Positions 10,192 through 18,756 of a stretch of 64,000 nucleotides of DNA are shown here, in pieces (the stretch's first letter is position 1; each line of letters begins with the position of its first letter). The notes under the pieces were generated by a model. It ran no database searches and was not told where the DNA came from. It worked only from the letters and a program-made list of their open reading frames with translations. The position numbers were made by a program, and so were the translations under genes. Location: NCBI GenBank assembly GCA_963825425.1, contig CAWGTF010000011.1, positions 124,001 through 188,000 of the forward strand, read 5' to 3'. This stretch comes from PALSA-607 sp963825425 (GTDB lineage Bacteria; Actinomycetota; Actinomycetes; Acidothermales; Acidothermaceae).

Positions 10192-11172
10192 TCAGTCGGT
10201 GAGTTGCTGGCAGACGTCGTCCAACTCTCGGTCTTGGCCGGCGATCAGCCGCTGCGCCTCTACGCGCAGCCTCTCGATGTTGTCGGGTGACGCGTCGTCG
10301 AGGTCGTCCGAGGCATGCTTCAGCGGAATCTGGAACCGGTGGTAACGGTCTTCGCCCAGCATGGTGCGCAGTTGGAAGTCCACGGTCTCGCCGGCGCCGT
10401 CGACCACGATGTGCAGGAGCGGCCGGGCCCAGTGCGCCAGGCCCCACGCGCTGACGTCGTCCCACTGGTAGCGGCGGGTCAGCGAGCCGGTGCCCAACGA
10501 CACGACGACCACGTTGCTGCCGTACCTGCGGCGCTGCAACTCGGTAAAGGCGCACATCGCCGGGTTGTTGGCGAACACCGAGCCGTCGATCAGCACCCGC
10601 TCTCGCGGTGGATTCCCGAACGTCGCTTGCACCGGCGCGAAATATGTCGGCGCCGCTGCAGTTGCGTGCGCGGCCACCCGCACTGGCAGGTCGAATGCAG
10701 CATCGTCGCGCGCTTGCCGATTCGACAGGATCAGTGCCTCACGCGCGGCGACGTCGTACGTGGTGACCATGACCTCGCAGGTGGCCTGCGACAGCATCGT
10801 GTTGGCGAAGTAGCCATGCAGCAACGCGAGGATCTCGGCTTCTGCGTAGCGCTGGTGGAATACGGCGCGGAGTTCGCTGAACGCCGCGGGCGGGAACATC
10901 TTGACGCCGTCACGCGCGTAGATCTCGATGAGTTCCTCGGCACGCCATGCCGCTCCGCCGTCCGCGCCGGGCATGGCCAGCCCGAGCGCGATGATGCCGC
11001 CCGTCGACGTGCCGGCGATGAGATCAAAGAGGCGGGACGCCGATTGGCCGGTGCGTCGTTCGATCTCGGCGATCACGATGGTTGGCACGATCCCGCGAAT
11101 GCCGCCGCCGTCGATCGACAGGACACGAAACGGGCGGCCGTCTCCAACTTGGGCGGGATCGGGAGCCGTCAC
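10192..11172 (-). CDS. Patatin-like phospholipase
   Basis: A cytoplasmic lipid acyl hydrolase of about 326 residues with no signal peptide. The oxyanion loop SIDGGGIRG, the nucleophile elbow AGTSTGG (Ser) and the dyad Asp in LIDGSVFANNPA are all in place, so the enzyme should be active. The GTG at 11172 was chosen because upstream sequence in frame has no family character. Related bacterial patatins occur as effectors of cyclic-nucleotide immunity (CapV), but no nucleotidyltransferase or other defence gene is adjacent here, so a lipid-turnover role is the simpler reading. Its neighbour upstream is the ActP-type symporter, 38 bp away on the same strand. Confidence 0.88.
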   Translation of the reverse strand: MTAPDPAQVGDGRPFRVLSIDGGGIRGIVPTIVIAEIERRTGQSASRLFDLIAGTSTGGIIALGLAMPGADGGAAWRAEELIEIYARDGVKMFPPAAFSELRAVFHQRYAEAEILALLHGYFANTMLSQATCEVMVTTYDVAAREALILSNRQARDDAAFDLPVRVAAHATAAAPTYFAPVQATFGNPPRERVLIDGSVFANNPAMCAFTELQRRRYGSNVVVVSLGTGSLTRRYQWDDVSAWGLAHWARPLLHIVVDGAGETVDFQLRTMLGEDRYHRFQIPLKHASDDLDDASPDNIERLRVEAQRLIAGQDRELDDVCQQLTD

Positions 11173-11210
11173 GGCTCGCGATCCTAACGGCGTTAGTGGC
11201 GTACGCGCTG

Positions 11211-12926
11211 TCAGGCTTTCCGCAGCGCCTCGGGCAGATGCAGTTGAAGCAGCTTCGACTCGAGGTCGCTCGGCAGACACGACGGCGTCGCGCGGGACAC
11301 GACGATCATCGCCAGGAATGCGAGCGGCACGGTCCAGATCGCCGGCTGCCCCAGCAGCACACCAGGCCACCCGCGCTGGCCGACGCCAGCCATGGTCAAG
11401 ATGATCGCGACCGACGACGTGCACCCACCGATGACCAGCCCGGCGATCGCGCCGACCCAGGTGAGCCGGCGCCACCAGATGCCGAGCACGAGTAGCGGAC
11501 AGAAGGTCGATGCCGCGATCGCAAAGCACCAGCCCACCAACATGTTCAAGTCGAAGCTCTGCACTTGGAGCCCGGCCACCAAGCCGACCGCACCCGCGAC
11601 GACGGCGCACCTCCTGAACGTTCGGACCCCGCCTCGCATCAGGTCGTGTGCCATCGCGCCAGCGACGCTGACGAGCAAGCCCGACGACGTCGAAAGAAAG
11701 GCGGCGAACGCTCCAGCGGCGACGAGTGCACCGAGCACCGAGCCGCCGATGCCGCCAATCAGGGCGTGCGGCAAGACCAGCACAACCGAGTCGGTCTGCC
11801 CGGTGAGGTAGAGGCTCGGATCGCGGAGTCGGCCCAGCACGGCGAACACGGCCGGGAATACATAGAAGCCCCCCAACAGCATCAACACGATGACCGTCGT
11901 CCGGCGTGCGGCGCGACCGTCGCGGTTTGTGTAGAAGCGCACGAGGATGTGCGGCAATCCCAACGTGCCAAGGAAAGTCGCCACGATCAGCGAGTAGGTC
12001 GCGGCCAGCGGGTGTGCTCCGCGATGGCCAGCGTCCACGAATGGGGACACCCAAGATTTGCCGTCCAGGATGGGTAATCCGGTCGCGTGGGGGGTCGCCG
12101 CGCCGGCCGGAAACACCAGCACCGCGCCGTCCTTGATCTCGTATTTCCCTGCACTCAACGTCAGTGGGCCGTCTATCTGCACGCCGTCGATCGTTCCTTG
12201 CGCGGCGATCGTCACCGGCGTGACTACGTTGATGTCAACCGAGGTCTTCACGTGCACGGTTGTGGCGGTGGCAAATACGGGTGGTACTGGCCGGGAAAGC
12301 GCCTGGCGGTGCACACCACCGACAACGGCAAGTAAAACAACGGCAGGGACGGCGATTGCCACCAGCTTGATCCAGTACTGCAATGCCTGGACGAAGGTGA
12401 CTCCCTTCATGCCGCCCGCCGCGATGTTGCTGGTGACCACAATTGCCAGCACGCCGACGCCGACCCAGTACGGAGTTCCGAGCAAAACGTTCAGTGTGAG
12501 GCCGGCGCCCTTCAACTGCGGCAGCAGGTAGAACCAGCCGATCACGAGCACGAATGCCGTCGCTACCTTGCGCAGTCGAGGCTCGCCGAGCCGGCCTTCG
12601 GCGAAGTCGGGGATCGTGTATGCGCCGAACCTTCGAAGCGGCGCGGCGACCAGCAGGAGCAGCATCAGATAGCCGGCCGCGTAGCCGACCGGGTACCACA
12701 GCATTCCCAAGCCATCTTTGAGAATGAGTCCGGCGACGCCAAGGAACGACGCCGCCGACAAGTACTCACCCGAGATGGCTGCAGCATTGCGAACCGGCGG
12801 AACCGCCCGTGCGGCCACCATGAAGTCGTCGGGAGTCCGGGCCACCCGGACGCCGAGCGCTCCGACGATCATCGTGATCAGCGTCACGATGATGATGGCA
12901 GCGAGTGCGAGCGGCGCGGCGGTCAA
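11211..12926 (-). CDS. actP: Sodium:solute (acetate/monocarboxylate) symporter, ActP-like
   Basis: SSS-family permease of 571 residues with about 13 hydrophobic segments, likely importing acetate, pyruvate or related short acids with a cation. Family features include RTPDDFMVAARAVPPVRNA, ISGEYLSAASFLGVAGL and TSNIAAGGMKGVTFVQALQ. A periplasmic insertion follows helix 6 or 7, as in acetate permeases. The TTG start at 12926 overlaps a TGA (TTGA). The upstream genes (DUF485 protein, LytTR regulator, LytS-type kinase) form one operon with it, which suggests induction by an extracellular carboxylate. Substrate identity is inferred from the family. Confidence 0.88.
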   Translation of the reverse strand: MTAAPLALAAIIIVTLITMIVGALGVRVARTPDDFMVAARAVPPVRNAAAISGEYLSAASFLGVAGLILKDGLGMLWYPVGYAAGYLMLLLLVAAPLRRFGAYTIPDFAEGRLGEPRLRKVATAFVLVIGWFYLLPQLKGAGLTLNVLLGTPYWVGVGVLAIVVTSNIAAGGMKGVTFVQALQYWIKLVAIAVPAVVLLAVVGGVHRQALSRPVPPVFATATTVHVKTSVDINVVTPVTIAAQGTIDGVQIDGPLTLSAGKYEIKDGAVLVFPAGAATPHATGLPILDGKSWVSPFVDAGHRGAHPLAATYSLIVATFLGTLGLPHILVRFYTNRDGRAARRTTVIVLMLLGGFYVFPAVFAVLGRLRDPSLYLTGQTDSVVLVLPHALIGGIGGSVLGALVAAGAFAAFLSTSSGLLVSVAGAMAHDLMRGGVRTFRRCAVVAGAVGLVAGLQVQSFDLNMLVGWCFAIAASTFCPLLVLGIWWRRLTWVGAIAGLVIGGCTSSVAIILTMAGVGQRGWPGVLLGQPAIWTVPLAFLAMIVVSRATPSCLPSDLESKLLQLHLPEALRKA

Positions 12927-12955
12927 AGCTTCTCAACGAGATCCAAGCACTTCAT
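12923..12955 (-). other. Ten-codon micro-ORF repeating the end of the upstream gene
   Basis: Between the DUF485 gene and actP is an ATG-initiated micro-ORF, M-K-C-L-D-L-V-E-K-L, ending TGA. Its last seven residues equal the C-terminus of the DUF485 protein (LDLVEKL) but use mostly different synonymous codons. Its ATG overlaps the DUF485 stop (ATGA) and its stop overlaps the actP start (TTGA). It may be the remnant 3' end of a deleted second DUF485 gene, or a translational-coupling device. Confidence 0.5.
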
Positions 12956-13353
12956 AGCTTCTCGACAAGGTCGAGGAAGTGCCGTTCAGTCCGCTCGGCC
13001 AGCCGCACATACGCGATCGCCATGATGACCAACACCGGATAGACCGCGACTCCCAGCACGGCCAGCGTCAGCGGCAGCCCGAATACGTGCTTGTCTGCCA
13101 GCGAGGGCACCAAGCTGACGACGAGCGGCAGTGAGATGAGCACGCCCACCGCGAGTGCGATGAATCCCAGCGTCAAGCCGAATTGCGCGCGCATCAAGGA
13201 GCGCAGCAGCACCGCGCGATACTCGGTGTGCTCATCGAATGCTGGCGAATTGGCTTCACTACGCCGCGCGGCAACGACGTCCGACGACCGGACTATTGAT
13301 CGTCGCGGCAGATCAAGTGGTCGGGGAGGCTCCGATGGCGGCTGCGCACTCAC
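12952..13353 (-). CDS. DUF485-family small membrane protein
   Basis: A 133-residue protein with a hydrophilic N-terminus, then YRAVLLRSLMRAQFGLTLGF and two strong transmembrane helices (about residues 58-80 and 94-115), ending in LAERTERHFLDLVEKL. DUF485 proteins are the usual small partner encoded just upstream of ActP-type symporters and probably assist or regulate them at the membrane. The GTG start overlaps the stop of the LytTR regulator (GTGA), so the four genes are likely co-translated. The N-terminal 45 residues are longer than in many homologues. Confidence 0.8.
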   Translation of the reverse strand: MSAQPPSEPPRPLDLPRRSIVRSSDVVAARRSEANSPAFDEHTEYRAVLLRSLMRAQFGLTLGFIALAVGVLISLPLVVSLVPSLADKHVFGLPLTLAVLGVAVYPVLVIMAIAYVRLAERTERHFLDLVEKL

Positions 13354-14165
13354 CGCGGGCGCCCACCGTGCTGCACGCGAAGCAGTCGGTGTTTCAACTC
13401 CGCGGTGTGCCGCCGGCTCACCGTTAGGTCCTGGCCAGCGACGCGCACGACGGCCTCGCCAGCCGGCCCGGTGCGCACCTCAACGACGTGGCGCAGCGCG
13501 ACGAGATGGCTGCGGTGAATGCGGACGAAGCCGTGGTCAGCCCAGCGCTCCTCGAAGAGTCCGAGTGGCAGCCGAACGAGGTGCGAACCGCCCTGCAGGG
13601 TGTGCAGCCGAACGTAGTCACCGTTCGCCTGGATCCAGCACACATCGGCGCGTTCGACCATCCACGTGCGGCCGCCCGATTCGACCGGCACGACCGGGAG
13701 ATCGTTGCCCGCGGGCGAAGCGCCGTCGTGGGCGGCGGCTGCGTTCTCTTGAAGTGGATGCCGCGCGTCCACCATCAGCGCGACCGCATCGGCGAGACGT
13801 TCGCTGGATACCGGTTTCAGCAGGTAGCCGCGGGCCCGTGCCTCAAATGCGGCAACGGCGTGCGAGTCATAGGCCGTGACGAAAACGACCACCGGAGGAT
13901 CGGCGAACCGCCGCAGCAAGCGCGCGAGTTCGAGCCCGTCGAGTCCGGGCATCAAGATGTCGAGGAAGACCCCGTCGTAGCGATCGGCTTGCAGCCGGCG
14001 CACTGCCTCGGTGGCGTCCGCGGCGACGTCGACTGCTGCCACCGCAGGCTGCTCGTGCAGCAGAAACTCCAGATCGGCTCGCGCCGGCGCCTCGTCATCG
14101 ACGACCAAGACCCGCAGGCCGCCGGTGGTCGGCTCGGGCGGGTAACTCGACGACGACGCGGTCAC
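13350..14165 (-). CDS. LytTR-type response regulator
   Basis: The receiver domain starts at LRVLVVDDEAPARADLEFLL, has the phospho-acceptor Asp in GVFLDILMPGLDG and the Lys in YLLKPVS. A LytTR DNA-binding domain follows (WIQANGDYVRLHTLQG, FVRIHRSHLVALRHV, VSRRHTAELKHRL). The GTG at 14165 was chosen because it overlaps the kinase stop (GTGA) and gives 271 residues. It most likely controls the DUF485-actP genes downstream and perhaps the divergent satP, by analogy with LytS/LytR-type pyruvate-sensing systems that regulate carboxylate transporters. Confidence 0.88.
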   Translation of the reverse strand: MTASSSSYPPEPTTGGLRVLVVDDEAPARADLEFLLHEQPAVAAVDVAADATEAVRRLQADRYDGVFLDILMPGLDGLELARLLRRFADPPVVVFVTAYDSHAVAAFEARARGYLLKPVSSERLADAVALMVDARHPLQENAAAAHDGASPAGNDLPVVPVESGGRTWMVERADVCWIQANGDYVRLHTLQGGSHLVRLPLGLFEERWADHGFVRIHRSHLVALRHVVEVRTGPAGEAVVRVAGQDLTVSRRHTAELKHRLLRVQHGGRPR

Positions 14166-15344
14166 GAAGCTCGGACCCCAGCCTGGTATTTCGGAATCCG
14201 CACGATGATCTTGGTGCCGGCCCCGAGCGCGGTTTCGACGGTGATCCCGTGGTCCGCACCGAAAACCTGCCGCAACCGTTCGTCGACGTTGACCAGACCG
14301 ACCCCGTGGTCGCCCCGGCCGGCGAGTTGGTTCCGTAGGAGCTCCGGATCCATGCCCATGCCGTCGTCCTCGACGCTCAGAATGCACTCGACGTCGCCGT
14401 CCTGCGCGCAGATCGTCACGTGGCCGACGCCTTCCTTACTCTCCAGACCGTGCCGGACGGCGTTCTCCACCAGCGGCTGGATGAGCAGGCACGGTACCGC
14501 GACCGCGAGCACTTCAGGGGCAATCCGCAGCACGACCTGAAGACGGTCGCCGAACCGGGCACGCTCGAGTTCGAGATAGGTGTCGACTGCGCGCAATTCG
14601 TCGGCGATCGTCGCGAACTGACCGCGATTGCGGAAGCTGTACCGGATGAAGTCGGCGAAGCCGAGCAGCAGGTCGCGGGCCCGATCGGGATCAGAGCGCA
14701 TGAACGACGCGATCGCGGTCAGCGCGTTGTAGACGAAGTGTGGCGAGATCTGGGCGCGCAGAAAGCGCAGCTCCGCCTCGGCCGCGCGCGCTCGCGCGCT
14801 GTCGAGCTCGGCCAATTCCAACTGCGTCGACGCGAAGCGGGCCACCTCACCGGCGGCCCGCAGCAGGCCCGCGCGAGTCGACGGTGCGAGCGCGACAAGC
14901 GTGCCGACAACGACGCCGCCACGCGTGAGCGGTACCACGACCCCGGAACGCAACGGGCAGTCGACGCCGTCGGCGCACCGTAGGTCGCGCGGTCCGAGCG
15001 CGACGGCCTTGCCGTTCGTCATGACCAATCGTGCGCCGACGAGAACCGACGCAGCGTGGTCGATCCCTGGGCCGTCCCAGGCGAGCAGCCCAGCTGGTGC
15101 CAGTGATCGCCATCGCCCTCGCCGCGAGCAGCGCACGCAGGGCGGGTGCCGACCGCGCGGCGCTCTCTCGCGTCAGCCCGGCTCGCAGTGCGCGCGCGGC
15201 CGACCCGGCGGTGTGCAGCACGTCGTAGGTGGTGCGCTGCAGCGGGGTACCTAGGCCGCGGCTGCCGCGTCGCCAGTACCAAAGCGAGCCCCCGAGGGCG
15301 ATCGCGATCACGCAAAGACCGACGCCCAGCGCTACCGACTTCAC
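14162..15344 (-). CDS. LytS/YpdA-type sensor histidine kinase (frame-broken)
   Basis: One N-terminal membrane helix (SVALGVGLCVIAIALGGSLWYW) precedes a GAF-like region (about residues 80-180) with RSGVVVPLTRGGVVVGTLVA. The His_kinase domain follows with phospho-His in LRAQISPHFVYNALTAI, then an HATPase domain (IQPLVENAVRHGL, VEDDGMGMDPELL, GVGLVNVDERLR). With a single helix it probably senses an internal or membrane-bound signal. The GTG at 15344 opens the frame that carries the helix, and the frame changes near 15100. It is the first gene of the minus-strand operon kinase-regulator-DUF485-actP and is divergent from satP with a 199-bp shared upstream region. Confidence 0.85.
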
Positions 15345-15543
15345 GCCCCGACAGTAGGCCCGCGAACCCGGTCGGTTAAAGGGGTTCGCTCGACCGCTGG
15401 GCGACAACTGCCGCCATTCGGCGCGCAAAAGGATCCGCTCGGCGCGCCATGAGCAGGCGGACATTGCGAAGAGCTGGAACCGCTCCCAGGCTCTGCGATG
15501 TGTCAGACGTTGACCAGGACCCAGTTCTCATCTAGGAGGCACA

Positions 15544-16230
15544 GTGTCCAGTCAGACTCCGGTCGCCCCCGCGCCGGCAGTGGATCGATCGCCGACCCAG
15601 GCCCACTCGGCCTCGCCGGTTTCGCGATGACCACGTTCGTGCTGAGCACGTTCAACACGAACGTCCTCAACGAGAGCATGGAAGCCGCGGTGCTGCCACT
15701 CGCACTTTTCTACGGCGGCCTAGCCCAGCTGCTCGCTGGCATGTGGGAGTTCCGCAAGGGCAACACGTTCGGCGCGACCGCGTTTGCGTCCTTCGGTGCA
15801 TTCTGGTTGGCGTTCTACTGGCTGGTCACGTACGACGCGGCGCACCTCGCTCCGGCCGGCGACGCGCACAAGGCGGTCGGTCTGTTCCTGCTTTCGTGGG
15901 CCATCTTCACCGCCTACATGACGATCGCCGCGATGCGCACGAGCGGCGCGGTTCTGGCGGTATTCGTGGCGCTGACGATCACCTTCATCTTGCTGACCAT
16001 CGGCAACTTCGCCACGGGTAACGCCGCCAAGGACTGGACGCACATCGGTGGTTGGTTCGGGTTCCTCACCGCGACTTCTCGCGTGGTACGCGTCGTTCGC
16101 GGGCGTGACGAACGCAACGTGGGCCAAGACCGTGCTGCCGACGTGGCCGTTGGCCAATCCGGGCGGCTACCCGGCCGTAGTCCAACCGCTTTCCAACGCA
16201 CCTATGGCTCAGCGCGGTACTGAGCCATAG
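15544..16230 (+). CDS. satP: Acetate uptake transporter, GPR1/FUN34/SatP family (frame-broken)
   Basis: Small six-helix acetate/succinate channel. The family signature is clear: IADPGPLGLAGFAMTTF (NPA-like first motif region), FYGGLAQLLAGMWEFRKGN, TFGATAFASFGAFW and LLAWYASFAGVTNATW. The GTG at 15544 follows AGGAGG. The frame changes near 15588 and 16075. In the corrected frame the protein ends at 16230 inside a long palindrome. It is divergent from the LytS-LytTR-DUF485-ActP operon, so the two acetate systems probably share regulation. Confidence 0.9.
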
Positions 16231-16238
16231 GTGCGTTG
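16194..16238. terminator. 19-bp perfect inverted repeat between convergent genes, probable bidirectional terminator
   Basis: CAACGCACCTATGGCTCAG (16194-16212) and its exact reverse complement (16220-16238) flank a 7-base loop. The stops of satP (plus) and of the PPOX gene (minus) both fall in it. There is no U-tract. The palindrome reads as Q-R-T-Y-G-S on the minus strand, where it forms the PPOX C-terminus, and also on one plus-strand frame. Confidence 0.75.
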
Positions 16239-16662
16239 CAATTCAAGGCGGACGACGAGGCGCTGGTCTTCTACCATCGCGCGGCGGAAGTCGTCCCAAT
16301 CCGGGTGCTCGCCCGAGATCATCCGATAGATCGCGATCAGCTCCTCGACCGTCGCGTCGTCTCGGTCCTGCGCTATTGGCGTGAGAACGGCGGTGGCCTC
16401 GACGGCCATCCAGTTCCAGCCGTCGGGTGCAATGACATGCAGGTTCGCCCGTGGATCACGGCGCAAGTTCGCCACCTTGACCGTGCTCGGCGGTTGTCGA
16501 GATGGACACTCGCCGACTGGTCGTGTCGTAGGCGTAGCCGATGTTCGATGACTGCGGGCGACCGTCGCGCTTCAGCGTGATCAGCACGCCCAGGTGGACG
16601 CTCGCTAGCAGCGCGAGGTGCGGGGCCGCCAGGTTGGTGTCAGCGGTGTCTGGCTGCGTCAT
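16209..16662 (-). CDS. PPOX-class flavin/F420-type oxidoreductase (frame-broken)
   Basis: Pyridoxamine-phosphate-oxidase-like split beta-barrel of about 150 residues. SVHLGVLITLKRDGRPQSSN, RRVSISTT, VANLRRDPRANLHVI and WNWMAVEATAVLTPI are typical of the small actinobacterial F420- or FMN-dependent group. The substrate cannot be predicted. The ATG at 16662 gives a standard N-terminus. The frame changes near 16487, between the ISTT and VANLRR segments. It is convergent with satP and ends inside the shared palindrome. Confidence 0.82.
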
Positions 16663-16788
16663 GGTGGTAGTCCCTTCGGGTTATGCCAACCGTATGTGCT
16701 GGCTCGCGGTGGGCCGAATGGTCCTGAACCGGTCCGTTATGCGCGCCGACGACGTTGGAGTGAGCATTACCCCCTCGGGCGCCGCCGC

Positions 16789-17886
16789 ATGAGCGAGCAG
16801 CCTCCCTGGCAGCCGCCGCGGCGTGGCCGCCACCGGCTCCGCCGCAGAACCCCTACGCGGCTCCGACCTACGGCTACCCGCCGCCGCAGAACCCGTACGC
16901 TCCGCTCCGCCGCAGAACCCCGTACGGACCGCCACCGACTCACTACCCGTACCCGTCGCCGTCCCCGTACTCGTATGCGCCGCAGCAACCTGCGCACCAC
17001 GCGCGCAATCTGGTGATCGCCGGGATCGTCCTCGCGCTGGTGGTGGCCGTCGTGGTCGTCGAGGCCGCACATCCCCGGTCGTCGACGGCGTCCTCGCCGG
17101 GACATCGTGCCGGCGTACGCCCAGGCGCATTCGTCCGCGACTGCACCGGCACCGTCGAATCAAGCGAACCAGCCCAGTCCGACGAATCAGCCCACACCAG
17201 CTCCGACGTCCGACGGTGTCACGGCGTCGTCGGCGTTGAGCCCGACGAGCGGGGTCGAGCTGTTCTCCGATGACTTCACCGACCCGACGTCCGGGTGGAC
17301 CACCGGTGCCGACCCCAAGGGTGCCATCTTCGCCTATGGGCCGGACGGCTACACCATCACCAGCACGGTCGCGGCGCACTGGCTCGCTTACGCGCCGTAC
17401 TCCGACCCGGCTCAACAACTCAACCTGAATATGACGGCGCACGAATCAGCAGGGGCGCGCTCTACTGCTGGGTTCGGCTTGGTGTGTCGGCGCGGACCCG
17501 ACTCGACGACGAACGTGCGCTACGAGTTCATCGTGAACGAGTCAAACCGATGGTTCATCGAACGCAATCAGGGTGCGGTGTCGATGTCGTCAGCGTCGTC
17601 ACTGCCGACGATTCTCGACGAGGGTGCACTGCCGACGAAGCTCGGCACGCAATCGCTGGAGATCTCCGGAATTTGCGCGACGCTGGCCGATGGGCAGACG
17701 ACGCGACTCGCGCTCTTCGTCGGCGCTCAGAAGGTCGCGGACATCACCGACGTCTCGAGCCTCGACTCCGATGGGTGGCTCGGCGGTCTCCTTAGCGGCG
17801 GCTCCGACGTGTCATCGACCACCACCGTCGTCGGATACGCCGCGTCCGATCTTGGGCACGACGGGATTCTCGCGGCGAACACGTAG
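16789..17886 (+). CDS. Pro-rich, single-pass membrane protein with extracellular beta-sandwich-like domain (frame-broken)
   Basis: The N-terminus is a Pro/Tyr/Gln-rich cytoplasmic segment once frames are joined (repeats such as PPPQNPYA). One membrane helix follows (VIAGIVLALVVAVVVVEA, from about 17013), then a Ser/Pro/Thr linker and an outer domain starting LFSDDFTDPTSGWTTG with FGLVCRRGPDSTTNVRYEF. That FxDDFxDPxSGW opening is typical of concanavalin/LamG-like domains seen in actinobacterial surface proteins. At least three frame changes lie between about 16820 and 17110, in very GC-rich repetitive DNA. Function unknown; cell-surface binding is a guess from the fold. Confidence 0.65.
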
Positions 17887-17921
17887 GGATCGTCCGCGCG
17901 CCGTCGGTCTAGAGTTGCGCC

Positions 17922-18756
17922 ATGAGCATGATGATGGCGGTCAGCTTCACGCGGTACGGCCGCCTGTACTACCTCGATCCCGGGCCGCATGCGCCGAAGG
18001 TTGGCGACAAGGTGTTGTTCCCGACGACGGCCGGCGACGAGGTCGCAGAGTGCATCTGGGCTCCGACCTACGTGTCGGAGGACGTCGGTGGCCTTCCCAT
18101 GTGCGCCGGCTTCGCGACGTCCGACCATCTTGCTCGTGACGAGCGCAATCGCGCGCGCAGAGCCGAGGCGCGGGTCAGCACGAAACGGCTTGTTCGCCAG
18201 CACGAGTTGCCGATGAAGATCGTCGGTGTCGATTACTCTGGACTCGGATAACAGCTTCGTCATCTACTTCAGCGCGCCGCAACGTGTCGACTTCCGAGCG
18301 TTGGTGCGCGACCTTGCGCGCACGTTGAATGCGCGGATCGAGTTGCGCCAACTTGGTGCGCGTGATGAAGCGCGAGTGCAGGGCGGCATCGGTCCCTGCG
18401 GTCGCGACACGTGCTGCTCGACGTTCTTGAAGGACTTCGAACCGGTCAGTGTGCGGATGGCAAAAGACCAGGATCTGCCGCCGAATCCGCTGAAGATTTC
18501 CGGTGCGTGCGGGCGGTTGATGTGCTGCCTGAAGTACGAGCATCCGCTTTACACCGACTTCAAGTCCGACCTGCCGAAGATGGGCACGGCCGTGTCGTCA
18601 CCCGAGGGTGATGGCACGCTGGTGGGCTACAACGTGCCAAGTGAAACCGTCATCGTGAAGGTGGCCGAAACGGGCAAGCGCTGTGCATGCCCGAAGGCCA
18701 GCGTGTGCGGCTCGCGGATTGAATACGACGCGGCGTACGGCACCCCACCTTCGTGA
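17922..18756 (+). CDS. PSP1-domain protein, RicT/YaaT-like (frame-broken)
   Basis: The conserved PSP1 core is GGIGPCGRDTCCSTFLKDFE followed by SVRMAKDQDLPPNPLKISG and CGRLMCCLKYE, with its characteristic Cys pairs. In Bacillus the homologue RicT belongs to an Fe-S-linked complex that governs RNA maturation and development; the role in actinobacteria is not established. The N-terminal half (VSFTRYGRLYYLDPG...VGDKVLFPT) and the C-terminal half are in different frames that join near 18238. The stop overlaps the start of the next gene (GTGA). In many actinobacteria this gene follows holB directly; here about 9 kb intervenes. Confidence 0.88.

Noticed and set aside
10192..11172. Patatin gene as a CBASS (CapV) effector
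   Set aside because: No cyclic-nucleotide synthase or other defence gene is adjacent; neighbours are a nuclease-like gene and an acetate symporter.
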